Below are positions 1 through 8,058 of a stretch of 64,000 nucleotides of DNA, one piece after another. The number at the start of each line of letters is the position of its first letter. The stretch's first letter is position 1. The notes beneath the pieces were generated by a model, which saw nothing but the letters and a program-made list of their open reading frames with translations, searched no databases and had not been told where the DNA came from. This DNA is from CAJQGY01 sp905478015 (GTDB lineage Bacteria; Pseudomonadota; Gammaproteobacteria; Magnimaribacterales; D2472). Location: contig CALSPZ010000001.1 in NCBI GenBank assembly GCA_943788365.1, forward strand, positions 1,054,001 to 1,118,000, given 5' to 3'. A program made the translations under genes and the position numbers.

Positions 1-1
1 T

Positions 2-409
2 GAGGTGTTTGCTCAAAATATTGAGACAGTCGAAAGATTAACCCATCAAGTAAGAGACATTAGAGCTGGTTATCAGCAAACCCTAGATGTGCTAGCAGAA
101 TCTAAGAAAATAAACCCAAATGTTTTAACAAAAACGAGCATCATTGTCGGCCTTGGAGAAACAGATTCTGAAATCGAAGAAACAATGGATGATTTAATTA
201 AACATAATGTAGATATTTTAACGATTGGCCAGTATCTCAGACCTACACTAAACCATCACCCTATTGAGAGATGGGTGACCCCTGAAGAGTTTGAAAAGTA
301 TAGACAGGTTGGTCTTAAAAAAGGTTTTCTTGAAGTTATGTCTGGTCCAATGGTTCGTTCAAGCTATAGAGCAGAAAGAGCTTTAGAAAAAAATAATGCT
401 GGTTTGTAA
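2..409 (+). CDS. lipA: Lipoyl synthase LipA, C-terminal part
   Basis: Radical-SAM enzyme that inserts two sulfurs into protein-bound octanoyl groups to make lipoate for the 2-oxoacid dehydrogenases and the glycine cleavage system. The reading frame is already open at base 2 (codons for E-V-F-A-Q-N-I-E-T-V), so the GTG at base 5 is an internal valine and the true start lies left of the window. Seen here are the NIETV segment, the SIIVGLGET stretch, the TIGQYLRPT motif and the C-terminal SGPMVRSSYRAE motif, all characteristic of LipA. The cysteine clusters that bind the two Fe-S clusters would lie upstream and cannot be checked. The identification is secure; the gene is cut by the window edge. 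Confidence 0.95.
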   Translation, partial: EVFAQNIETVERLTHQVRDIRAGYQQTLDVLAESKKINPNVLTKTSIIVGLGETDSEIEETMDDLIKHNVDILTIGQYLRPTLNHHPIERWVTPEEFEKYRQVGLKKGFLEVMSGPMVRSSYRAERALEKNNAGL

Positions 410-499
410 GTTTATATCTATTTTTAATACATATTATTTAAAGGCGTGTAACTAAATTTCTGTTATGTTTATCATTAAATATTTTTTAAAGGATTGGCT

Positions 500-880
500 A
501 TGAATATGAAAGAATCAGTAGTTTCAGTTTTAACTAATTGGAAAAACTTTAGCGGAAGGGCTAGCAGAAGTGAGTTTTGGTATTTTGCGCTTGCCTCAGC
601 CATACTTGGATTAATAGTTGGAGCCATTGAGCTTGCAACCGGACTTATATCTATAGAAGATCCAAACGCCACCGGGCCTCTTTCTGCCATTCTTAACTTA
701 CTACTTGTAATTCCCTCTATCGCAGTGACCTCTAGACGCCTTCAAGACTATGGTTATTCTGGTTGGTGGCAGCTTTCTTATATAACAGTTATAGGAATTT
801 TTGTTGTTTTAATCTGGTGCATGTTGCCTGCAAAAGAAGATGAAAATGATTGGGGTAAAAATCCCCTTGTAGATGGCTAA
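500..880 (+). CDS. DUF805 family inner-membrane protein
   Basis: Small integral membrane protein of 126 residues. The opening NFSGRASRSEFWYFAL block, the SRRLQDYGYSGWW block and a C-terminal DWGKNP tail are the hallmarks of DUF805 (YhaH/YhaI-like) proteins, whose role is not established. Three or four hydrophobic helices can be seen between residues about 22 and 110. ATG at 500 is preferred because AAAGGA sits six bases ahead of it; an in-frame TTG at 494 lies inside that spacing and is unlikely. The final four bases overlap the stop of the convergent TRAP permease gene. Family assignment is confident; function is unknown. Confidence 0.85.
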   Translation: MNMKESVVSVLTNWKNFSGRASRSEFWYFALASAILGLIVGAIELATGLISIEDPNATGPLSAILNLLLVIPSIAVTSRRLQDYGYSGWWQLSYITVIGIFVVLIWCMLPAKEDENDWGKNPLVDG

Positions 881-2214
881 AGCAGAACCCAGGGAAATAA
901 TACAACCAAGGCAAGGACTATTAACTGAATATATATAAATGGAATTACACCTTTATATATTTCAGAAGTCTTAATGCTCTCATCAGCAACCCCCCTTAAG
1001 TAGAAAAGAGAAAACCCAAAAGGTGGTGTTAAGAAAGAGGTCTGCAAATTAATCGCTAACAAAATAGCCAGCCAAACAGGATCAAAACCCATTATCAACA
1101 ATGGTGGTGCAACTAGCGGAACAATGACATAACAGATCTCAATAAAGTCCAAGATAAACCCTAGCAAAAATACTAAAGCAAGAACAAATATCAATGCAAA
1201 ATAAGGTCCTCCTGGCAGAGAGCTAAAGATTAGATCTATAAACTCGTCTCCACCAACACCTCTAAATATTAAAGAGAAAATTGATGCTCCTATGAGTATT
1301 GCAAATATCATTGATGAAACTATCGCGGTCTTCTGACTAGTCTCTTTTATAAAGCTAACACTTAATTTTCCATTAATTGCAGCAATCATGAGCGCTCCAA
1401 ATGCTCCTAAAGCAGAAGCTTCAGTTGGTGTTGCTATCCCTGCAATTATTGAGCCTAGCACAATAAAGATCAGGCTAAGAGGCAATCCTAATGTTTTCAT
1501 CATTTCTATCTTTGAAATCGAAAGGTTATTATCGCCAGCAACAACATCCTTATTTTTAAAATTTTTATAAATTGTATAAAACAAGTAGCCCAAGCAAATC
1601 ATGATTCCCGGAATAATTGCTCCTATAAAAAGATCTCCGACTGTTACCGTTTTTTGAGAGAAAATACCCATATCATTTTGAGCTCTCTGATATGCGTTAG
1701 ACATAACATCTCCCAGCAATACTAGAGCAATGGAAGGAGGTATTATTTGGCCAAGGGTTCCAGTTGATGCTACCAATCCAGATGCAAAATCTTTTCTATA
1801 GCCCTGTTGAATCATAATAGGAAGAGACATTAGGCCCATAGTTACAACTGTAGCTCCAACTATACCCGTGCTTGCAGCAAGAAGAGCCCCAACAAAGATT
1901 ATAGATATGCTTAGACCACCTCTTATATTCTTAAATGCCAATGCCATATTCTTAAGCATCTGGGCAGCAATCCCAGATCTTTCAAGAATAGTTCCCATAT
2001 AAATGAATAAAGGCACAGCTAACAAAGTTACATTATTCATTATTCCAAAAATTCTTATAGGTATGCTTTTAAATATTGAAGCATCAAATACTCCAAAAGG
2101 AATGCAAGCTAAAGCAAACAATATGGAAACACCTGACAAAGTAAATGCCACTGGGTACCCAAGCAGCAACATGGTACATATTAAAATAATTAAGATTAAG
2201 GGAATTATTTCCAT
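877..2214 (-). CDS. dctM: TRAP transporter large permease (DctM family)
   Basis: Large membrane subunit of a tripartite ATP-independent periplasmic transporter, which uses an ion gradient to import organic acids delivered by a periplasmic binding protein. The 445-residue protein is hydrophobic throughout (about 12 segments) and carries the family signature GQIIPPSIALVLLGD around residues 155-169, plus a C-terminal QTSFLTPPFGFSLFYLRG region also typical of DctM. Its first ten bases overlap the end of the small-permease gene, so the two are translationally coupled. Substrate cannot be read from sequence. No DctP binding-protein gene lies beside it; see the findings. Confidence 0.93.
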   Translation of the reverse strand: MEIIPLILIILICTMLLLGYPVAFTLSGVSILFALACIPFGVFDASIFKSIPIRIFGIMNNVTLLAVPLFIYMGTILERSGIAAQMLKNMALAFKNIRGGLSISIIFVGALLAASTGIVGATVVTMGLMSLPIMIQQGYRKDFASGLVASTGTLGQIIPPSIALVLLGDVMSNAYQRAQNDMGIFSQKTVTVGDLFIGAIIPGIMICLGYLFYTIYKNFKNKDVVAGDNNLSISKIEMMKTLGLPLSLIFIVLGSIIAGIATPTEASALGAFGALMIAAINGKLSVSFIKETSQKTAIVSSMIFAILIGASIFSLIFRGVGGDEFIDLIFSSLPGGPYFALIFVLALVFLLGFILDFIEICYVIVPLVAPPLLIMGFDPVWLAILLAINLQTSFLTPPFGFSLFYLRGVADESIKTSEIYKGVIPFIYIQLIVLALVVLFPWVLL

Positions 2215-2678
2215 GGCTTTTTTAAAATATAGCTACATAGAGCCATCAAAAGGGTGAGTGGGAAAAGTAGAATTAATGATTTCTGTAAATAAACGAATGG
2301 TAATCCACCAGCTTCAGTAGATATTTCTTTAATACTCCACGCCATAACAATCAAATCAAAGGAATAAAAGGCAATAAAAACTACAACAGGTAATAAAAAA
2401 ATTGCTCCGCAAATTAAATTAATTAAATTTTTATATTTTATAGAAGAGCCTCTATAAAAAATATCAACCCGAACATGCTCATCTTTGTTAAATACAAGAC
2501 CGGCACAACCTAAAAAAACCATTGCATGGAAATACATAACCAATTCCTGCATCCCAGTCCTGCCAATACCAAAAAAATATCTACTAATTATCACTATCAC
2601 CATCATGATTGTCATAACAGGTATCAAATAAGAGATTTTCTCACCAATAAAATTTGTACATTTTTCTATTGTTTTCAT
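2205..2678 (-). CDS. dctQ: TRAP transporter small permease (DctQ family)
   Basis: Small membrane subunit of the same TRAP transporter. The 157 residues form four predicted membrane helices, with the loop motif DEHVRVDIFY near residues 66-75 and the AGGLPFVYLQKS motif before the last helix, both seen in DctQ proteins. It is the first gene of a two-gene minus-strand unit and overlaps dctM by ten bases. Upstream lies yaaA on the opposite strand, about 37 bases away, leaving room only for a compact divergent promoter region and none for a dctP gene. Assignment rests on motifs plus the adjacent dctM. Confidence 0.88.
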   Translation of the reverse strand: MKTIEKCTNFIGEKISYLIPVMTIMMVIVIISRYFFGIGRTGMQELVMYFHAMVFLGCAGLVFNKDEHVRVDIFYRGSSIKYKNLINLICGAIFLLPVVVFIAFYSFDLIVMAWSIKEISTEAGGLPFVYLQKSLILLFPLTLLMALCSYILKKPWK

Positions 2679-2715
2679 TAGATGTCTTTTAATTATTTAG
2701 TTAGAATATTGACTT

Positions 2716-3483
2716 ATGTTAATACTTCTGTCCCCTGCAAAAACGCTGGATTATTCTATTGATCCAAAATCTAATCATACTGCACCTCAGTTTTTAAACC
2801 AATCAGCAAAGCTTATTAAAATTTTGAAACAAAAAGAACCTAAAGAAATCTCTAGTCTGATGGGTTTAAGCGACAAGCTGGCTTCTCTTAATTTTGATCG
2901 CTATCAGTCATGGAAGGCATCTAAAGTAATATCAGGTGATGTAAAACCATCTGTTTTAGTTTTTAAAGGTGATGTATATCAAGGGCTCTCTGCAGACACT
3001 TTAAATGCCAAGCAGCTAAAATTTGCACAAAAACATTTAAGAATTCTTTCAGGCTTATATGGAATATTAAAACCTATGGATCTTATAAAGCCTTATAGAT
3101 TAGAAATGGGAACAAAACTTGAAACAGATAAAGGAAAAAATCTATATGAGTTTTGGGGGAGTTCAATTCAAAAAAATATTATTAAAGATTTGGATGCGCA
3201 AAAATCAGACCTTATTATTAATCTGGCTTCCAAAGAATATTTTTCAGTACTAGGCAAGACACCCAATCATTTGAATATAGTCTCTCCAGTATTTAAAGAC
3301 TTCAAGAATGGCAAGCATAAGATCATTAGTTTCTATGCGAAAAAAGCTAGAGGTTTAATGACTAGATGGATTATTGAAAATAATATAAAAGACTTTGAAA
3401 AGCTATCTAGATTTAATACAGATGGATACTACTATTGCTCTAAACAATCTTCAGCAACCGAGCCTGTTTTCTTAAGAGATTAA
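2716..3483 (+). CDS. yaaA: Peroxide stress protein YaaA (UPF0246)
   Basis: Cytoplasmic protein of 255 residues, the usual family length (E. coli YaaA is 258). The N-terminal MLILLSPAKTLDY signature, the FKGDVYQGL segment and the LSGLYGILKPMD motif are diagnostic. In E. coli YaaA lowers free iron during hydrogen peroxide stress and limits DNA and protein oxidation; that role is carried over by homology only. The gene stands alone on the plus strand, divergent from the TRAP permeases, and its TAA shares four bases with the stop of the convergent crotonase gene. Confidence 0.93.
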   Translation: MLILLSPAKTLDYSIDPKSNHTAPQFLNQSAKLIKILKQKEPKEISSLMGLSDKLASLNFDRYQSWKASKVISGDVKPSVLVFKGDVYQGLSADTLNAKQLKFAQKHLRILSGLYGILKPMDLIKPYRLEMGTKLETDKGKNLYEFWGSSIQKNIIKDLDAQKSDLIINLASKEYFSVLGKTPNHLNIVSPVFKDFKNGKHKIISFYAKKARGLMTRWIIENNIKDFEKLSRFNTDGYYYCSKQSSATEPVFLRD

Positions 3484-4340
3484 ACCAAACCTTCGTCTTT
3501 TTCCCAAAATGATTTTTTTGGCTCAAGATCATCAAAGGCACCTTCTGTCTTAGAAGCATAGGATTTCATTGCTTCTTCCATATCTTTTCTGCTTATAAGA
3601 CTGGAGTTCCATGCAGCATGATAATCTAATGATTCTTTTACTGAATGATCTCTTGCATAATTGATTTGTTTTTTAATCACCCTTGTTACAAGCGGTGATT
3701 TATTTGCAATAGTCTTTGCAATTTTAATAACCTCTTCATTCAACTCATCTCTAGAATCAAATACTTCGTTTACTAATCCAAGTTTTTTGGCTTCACCAGC
3801 ATCAAATCTTCTACCTGTATAAGAAAGCTCTCTTACTGCTGCAAGAGGCATCAAAGTCGGTAGTCTTTGAAGCGTTCCAACATCTGCAGCTATGCCAATA
3901 TCAACTTCTGCAATTTTAAAAAATGCATCTTTGGAACAGTACCGCATATCACATGCCGCTGCCATATCTATAGCTCCTCCAACACAAGCTCCCTGAATAG
4001 CAGCTATGGTTGGCATTCTGCACTCTTCCAATGCTGAAAAAGTATCTTGAAGCTCAAGCACCTCATGATAAAAAGTTTCTCTCACTCTTGCAGGGTCTTT
4101 TTTTTCACCATTACTATCAGATTGAACAAAATTTGCTAAATCCATTCCTGCACTAAAATGCTTACCCTGACCTGATAAAAGTATTACTCTTGCTTTAGAG
4201 TTTTTATCAATATCTTTAATAATTTCTGGAAGCTCTTTCCAAAAGATTCTAGTCATTGCATTAAGTGCATCTGGCCTAGACATTGAAAGATGAGCAATAT
4301 GGTCTTTTACCTCGAGATCAAAACAAGTGTAATTAGTCAT
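3480..4340 (-). CDS. Crotonase-fold delta(3,5)-delta(2,4)-dienoyl-CoA isomerase-like enzyme
   Basis: Enoyl-CoA hydratase/isomerase superfamily, 286 residues. The oxyanion-hole block GKHFSAGMDL (residues 59-68) and the ACVGGAIDMAAACD block are present. What singles it out is the trio D125, E145 and D153, spaced 20 and 8 residues apart exactly as the catalytic Asp/Glu/Asp of mammalian ECH1, inside a matching EVDIGIAADVGTLQRLP stretch. I therefore infer an auxiliary beta-oxidation isomerase for unsaturated fatty acids with odd-position double bonds; an ordinary enoyl-CoA hydratase is the alternative. It overlaps a 53-residue upstream gene by eight bases, implying coupled translation, and shares its stop with yaaA. 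Confidence 0.85.
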   Translation of the reverse strand: MTNYTCFDLEVKDHIAHLSMSRPDALNAMTRIFWKELPEIIKDIDKNSKARVILLSGQGKHFSAGMDLANFVQSDSNGEKKDPARVRETFYHEVLELQDTFSALEECRMPTIAAIQGACVGGAIDMAAACDMRYCSKDAFFKIAEVDIGIAADVGTLQRLPTLMPLAAVRELSYTGRRFDAGEAKKLGLVNEVFDSRDELNEEVIKIAKTIANKSPLVTRVIKKQINYARDHSVKESLDYHAAWNSSLISRKDMEEAMKSYASKTEGAFDDLEPKKSFWEKDEGLV

Positions 4341-4494
4341 TTTTTAATAACTCTATTGATTTATTAACAACATCTCTCATCTTTTCAACATGCTCAAAAG
4401 TTTTATGATGTGATAGCACAACCTTCCTTTCTTCGCTTAGCAGCACTAAATCTTTTTTAAGCTGCTCTAGATTTTCTAATAATTCTATATTCAT
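4333..4494 (-). CDS. Small helical protein of unknown function
   Basis: A 53-residue protein, rich in Leu, Glu and Lys, that looks like one or two amphipathic helices able to form a coiled coil; no cysteine, no membrane segment, no signal peptide. I do not recognise a family. The ATG at 4494 is chosen over an in-frame one at 4521 because AAGGG lies about six bases upstream of it. The last eight bases overlap the start of the crotonase gene, so the two are probably translated together and may be functionally linked. The gene is short, so its reality rests on the Shine-Dalgarno signal and the tight overlap. Confidence 0.6.
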   Translation of the reverse strand: MNIELLENLEQLKKDLVLLSEERKVVLSHHKTFEHVEKMRDVVNKSIELLKND

Positions 4495-4538
4495 ATTATT
4501 ACCCTTATTTGTTATTAGCATTATAATGCTAGTGTTCT

Positions 4539-5390
4539 ATGAAATCATTAAACATGAAAAAAATATTAATTATTTGTGTCATTGCATTCCTAGGCATGCA
4601 ATCTTGCACAGGCGTTGAAGAGATAGATAGATCTCTTCAAGATCAATCTATGCTCGCAGTACTTTTTGCTCAAACCTCACCAGAGTATGCAGCGAATAAT
4701 ATCCAAACATATAAAACAGCAACTTTAAATTTAGATATAGCACTCAAAGACAATAACTGGACAGCTGCCTTGGAGCAGAAAGGAAATTTTCAGGAAAAAC
4801 CAGCAGCTATAATCTTAGATGTAGATGAAACCGTTTTAGATAACTCAGCATTTCAAGCCAGAGCAATCATTAATGGCACATCCTATCCAACTGGATGGAT
4901 TGAATGGGGGAATGAGGCCAATGCTCCAGCTGTGGCTGGAGTAAAAGAATTTCTTAATTATGCTGATTCAAAGGGAGTCTCAATCTTCTATGTGACTAAT
5001 AGAGTCGTGGAATTAAAGGAAGCTACGAAAGACAATCTTATTAAGCTTGATCTCCCATTTGATCAATCAATAAACCCTCTTATGATGAAGGGAGAGAATG
5101 GCTGGGGCTCTGACAAAACTTCTAGACGAGAATTAATCTCCAAAGACTACAGAATTATTTTAATGGCTGGAGATCAAATAACTGATTTTATATCATTAGA
5201 TGAATCAACAGTTTCAACCCAACAAAGGCTAGAGCTATCAAATAAATACAGAGATGAGTGGGGCACCAAATGGTTCATGATAACTAATCCTATGTATGGG
5301 AAATGGGAAGGGGCTATTTATAATAATATCTACCCCTCATCTCAAGAAAAAGCAAAAGAGCTTAGATTTCAAGCCCTAGATCCAAAATAA
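4539..5390 (+). CDS. HAD-type class B acid phosphatase, e(P4) lipoprotein family
   Basis: Secreted phosphomonoesterase of the HAD IIIB group, related to Haemophilus lipoprotein e(P4), which dephosphorylates nucleotides so that nucleosides can be imported. Residues 7-22 are hydrophobic and end at Cys23, a likely lipidation site although the preceding Met-Gln-Ser is not a textbook lipobox. Motif I is LDVDETVLDNS with nucleophile and acid D94/D96; motif II is FYVTNR; the C-terminal metal-binding motif is MAGDQITDF. An alternative ATG at 4554 would give a more typical signal peptide; neither has a clear ribosome site. It precedes an alkaline phosphatase by ten bases, suggesting an operon for extracellular organic phosphate use. 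Confidence 0.87.
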   Translation: MKSLNMKKILIICVIAFLGMQSCTGVEEIDRSLQDQSMLAVLFAQTSPEYAANNIQTYKTATLNLDIALKDNNWTAALEQKGNFQEKPAAIILDVDETVLDNSAFQARAIINGTSYPTGWIEWGNEANAPAVAGVKEFLNYADSKGVSIFYVTNRVVELKEATKDNLIKLDLPFDQSINPLMMKGENGWGSDKTSRRELISKDYRIILMAGDQITDFISLDESTVSTQQRLELSNKYRDEWGTKWFMITNPMYGKWEGAIYNNIYPSSQEKAKELRFQALDPK

Positions 5391-5400
5391 AATCTTTCAA

Positions 5401-6525
5401 ATGAAATATTTATTCTTATTAATATTTTTTGCATTGAATGTTAGTAGTGAAAAAGTTGAGTATATTAAGACTGGCAACGAAGAGGCAGAGACCATTGAGA
5501 TCAAATCATTCGAGAAAATAAAACCAAGAAACATCATACTATTAATTGGAGATGGAACTGGGTTTAATCAAATAACATTATCAAGAATGGCAATTGTTGG
5601 CCATGACTCAAAGTTGTATATCGACACGCTACCATTTGTAGGAATATCACTCACTCATTCAGCAGATAACATAGTTACTGACTCAGCAGCAGCAGCAACT
5701 GCTTGGTCAACTGGATACAAGACAAATAATAAATATTTATCGATCACGCCTAACAAAGAGCCTCTTCAAACCTTGCCCGAAAAGCTTTATAAAAAAGGAT
5801 TCCTCTCAGGTTTGGTTGCAACTTCATCAATAACACATGCTACACCAGCTGCTTTTTATGCACATACTGACAACAGGTACAAAGAGAAAGATATAGCAAG
5901 ACAGCTTCAGAGTTCTTCTATTGATATTGCCCTTGGCGGCGGCATAAAATTTTTTAATACAACCCAAGAAAATATCAATTATATAACTGACTTAAATGAG
6001 CTATCTAAAAAAGAGCTAAATTCTAAAAAAAGAATAATAGGTTTATTTGCGGATGATGGTATTGAGAGGGGTAAGGGTTCTCCAACTCAATCATCAATGA
6101 CGAATATTGCAATAGAACATCTCAAGGAGAGAACTGCAAACTGTTCAGGATTTTTTCTTATGTCTGAGGGAAGTCAAATTGATTGGGCCGGCCATGACAA
6201 TGATGCAAAAAAAATGATAGAAGAGTTCAGAGACTTTGATTTAACTATAAAAGAAGCTATTAAATTTATTAATACAGAAAAAGATACATTACTGATTGTT
6301 ACTGCTGATCATGAAACTGGAGGATTGCAAATCCTTAAAAGAAGTAAAAATTTAATTAAAGTTCAATGGGGCACAGGAAGTCATACAGGCACACCTGTTG
6401 GCGTTTTTTCTTATGGCCCAGGTGCAGAAAATTTTGAAGGCACAATGGACAATACGGATATTCATAATAAGATTCTTAACCTTCTTAACTTTGATGAGCT
6501 AGAAAATAATAACTGCAATTATTAG
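5401..6525 (+). CDS. Alkaline phosphatase (PhoA superfamily), secreted
   Basis: Periplasmic metallophosphatase of 374 residues. A short hydrophobic N-terminus (residues 2-16) serves as a signal peptide. Metal- and substrate-binding motifs appear in order: IGDGTGFNQ with Asp51, then VTDSAAAATAWSTGYKT with nucleophile Ser95, then GSQIDWAGHDND, TADHETGG and a late GSHTGTPV histidine. These are the zinc and magnesium ligands of the PhoA family. It lies ten bases after the acid phosphatase gene and its TAG shares four bases with the stop of the convergent nucleotidase. No Pho box is evident ahead of the pair, so phosphate control is not shown. The exact substrate is unknown. Confidence 0.92.
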   Translation: MKYLFLLIFFALNVSSEKVEYIKTGNEEAETIEIKSFEKIKPRNIILLIGDGTGFNQITLSRMAIVGHDSKLYIDTLPFVGISLTHSADNIVTDSAAAATAWSTGYKTNNKYLSITPNKEPLQTLPEKLYKKGFLSGLVATSSITHATPAAFYAHTDNRYKEKDIARQLQSSSIDIALGGGIKFFNTTQENINYITDLNELSKKELNSKKRIIGLFADDGIERGKGSPTQSSMTNIAIEHLKERTANCSGFFLMSEGSQIDWAGHDNDAKKMIEEFRDFDLTIKEAIKFINTEKDTLLIVTADHETGGLQILKRSKNLIKVQWGTGSHTGTPVGVFSYGPGAENFEGTMDNTDIHNKILNLLNFDELENNNCNY

Positions 6526-7172
6526 AATAACCCCCCAATATTTTTCAAGCACTTACTCCATTCTTGCGAAAAAGTGACAGACATATCAGATGTAGGCTCT
6601 GTAATATGGAATGATGAATCAATACCTGCCTTATAAGCAGTCTTAACAATTTCTTTATTGTCATCTATAAATAAAGAAGTAGCAGGATCAATATTAAATT
6701 TTTTAAATACAGCCGGCCAATAATTTTGATCTTCTTTAATGATTCCAAGATCAGTGCTCGATTGAAAATTATTACAGTACTGCATGATTGGAACAGCATC
6801 AGATTTTACTCTTAGCAGCCTCATGTCGCAGTTTGTTAAAAAAATAACTTGTTTGTTTAGAGCATTTAATTTTTTTAAAGATTCTTCAGCAGTTGGAAGA
6901 AATTTTATATGAGATGAGTTTAACTTCGCAGGTTCTACTAGATCTATATCAAAAAACTTTTCCCAGTGTTTAAGTTCGTACCAAGACATGGTTCCGGATA
7001 GATCTTTACCCATTTGACCAACTTGAGCTTTACTTTCCTCTAAGGGAATCTTATTTATCCTAGAAATTTCTCTAGGAACAAGCTCTGACCAATAATAATT
7101 ATCAAAAACTTGATCCAAAATAACACCATCTATATCTAGTAATATATAGTTGTATTTATTTAAATTAATAAT
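6522..7172 (-). CDS. HAD hydrolase, GMP/IMP nucleotidase YrfG-like, probable ATT start
   Basis: Resembles E. coli YrfG, a cytoplasmic 5'-nucleotidase for GMP and IMP. Seen: FDNYYWSELVP after motif I, motif II VIFLTNCD, and motif IV TSLFIDDNKE. The first conventional start codon (TTG, complement of 7116-7118) would cut off motif I. The frame upstream of it stays open and encodes YILLDIDGVILD, the essential nucleophile motif; it contains no ATG, GTG or TTG before an in-frame TGA just beyond 7178. ATT at complement 7170-7172, with GAG eight bases ahead, is the best start and gives 216 residues. That start abuts the ATG of the divergent cysQ. Family is secure, the start is an inference. Confidence 0.75.
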   Translation of the reverse strand: MINLNKYNYILLDIDGVILDQVFDNYYWSELVPREISRINKIPLEESKAQVGQMGKDLSGTMSWYELKHWEKFFDIDLVEPAKLNSSHIKFLPTAEESLKKLNALNKQVIFLTNCDMRLLRVKSDAVPIMQYCNNFQSSTDLGIIKEDQNYWPAVFKKFNIDPATSLFIDDNKEIVKTAYKAGIDSSFHITEPTSDMSVTFSQEWSKCLKNIGGLF

Positions 7173-7997
7173 ATGGATATCTCAAAAAATTATCTAGATA
7201 GCATTTTACCTGCTTTAAAGAAAACTGTAATTAACTCTTCATTAGAAATTATGAAGGTTTATAACAGCGATAACATTGGCCAAAAAGATAAGAGCGATGG
7301 GTCTCCAGTAACTATTGCAGATCTTGCAGCTAATAAAATTATTGTTGAAAGTTTAAAGGCCATCTCCCCTGAAATACCAATTATTTCTGAAGAAACCTAC
7401 TCAAAGAATCTCCTGAATCATAATTATGAAATCTTTTGGATCGTTGATCCGCTAGATGGGACTAGAGAATTTATCAACAAGTCTACTGAATTTACAGTAA
7501 ACATAGGGCTTATAAGAAATGGCAAGCCTATATTTGGTATTGTGAGTGCTCCATACAGTGGTGAAATATGGAGTGGTTCAACTATGGATCTGAATGTAAA
7601 CGAGCAAGAAGAAATTCATGACAATAACATCTTAAGAATTGTTATGAGCAAGAGCCATCAAACAAAAGTTGATAAATCTTTTTTAGCCTTTCTAAAGACT
7701 AAAGAAATCAATTTTAGCATTATTGAAAAAGGCAGCTCTCTTAAGATTTGCTCATTAGCAGATGGTTTTGCAGATTTTTATCCAAGGTTTGGACCTACAT
7801 CTGAATGGGATATTGCTGCTGCTGAGGGTTATCTGAGAAGTAGAGGGGGGATAATAGTAAAAGCTTCAGATTTTACAGATCTAGACTATGGAAAAATTGA
7901 TTCTATACTGAATCCATCATTTTTTGGATTTAGGAATAAGTTATTAAAAGATAAATTAATGCCTATTTTGAGCGAATTCACAAAAAAATTGCTATAA
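7173..7997 (+). CDS. cysQ: 3'(2'),5'-bisphosphate nucleotidase CysQ
   Basis: Magnesium-dependent phosphatase of the inositol-monophosphatase superfamily that hydrolyses 3'-phosphoadenosine-5'-phosphate, a by-product of sulfate assimilation and of sulfotransferase and acyl-carrier reactions. The metal site is visible as SEE at residues 72-74 and DPLDGTREF at 92-100, followed by the substrate motif TSEWDIAAAEG. Length (274) is normal to slightly long. No Shine-Dalgarno sequence precedes the ATG at 7173, and the divergent nucleotidase probably begins at the neighbouring base, so translation may be leaderless. The Asp-rich motif and residues preceding IMKVYN favour this start over internal ones. 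No sulfate-assimilation genes are nearby. Confidence 0.9.
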   Translation: MDISKNYLDSILPALKKTVINSSLEIMKVYNSDNIGQKDKSDGSPVTIADLAANKIIVESLKAISPEIPIISEETYSKNLLNHNYEIFWIVDPLDGTREFINKSTEFTVNIGLIRNGKPIFGIVSAPYSGEIWSGSTMDLNVNEQEEIHDNNILRIVMSKSHQTKVDKSFLAFLKTKEINFSIIEKGSSLKICSLADGFADFYPRFGPTSEWDIAAAEGYLRSRGGIIVKASDFTDLDYGKIDSILNPSFFGFRNKLLKDKLMPILSEFTKKLL

Positions 7998-8015
7998 TAT
8001 TTAGTTCGATATAAA

Positions 8016-8041
8016 AAATTTATATAATATAATATAAATTT
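8016..8041. promoter_or_regulatory. A/T-only inverted repeat in the rpoH leader
   Basis: Two perfectly complementary 10-base arms, AAATTTATAT and ATATAAATTT, flank a six-base loop. The element contains no G or C and ends 17 bases before the rpoH start codon. It could be a weak, heat-sensitive hairpin or simply an AT-rich promoter with several TATAAT-like hexamers in this stretch. The palindrome is seen; the function is speculative. Confidence 0.35.
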
Positions 8042-8058
8042 AAAGTATATAATGAGTT

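Noticed and set aside
4495..4538. Pho box ahead of the two phosphatase genes
   Set aside because: I could not find the CTGTCAT-type direct repeats in this short spacer, so phosphate control is not claimed.
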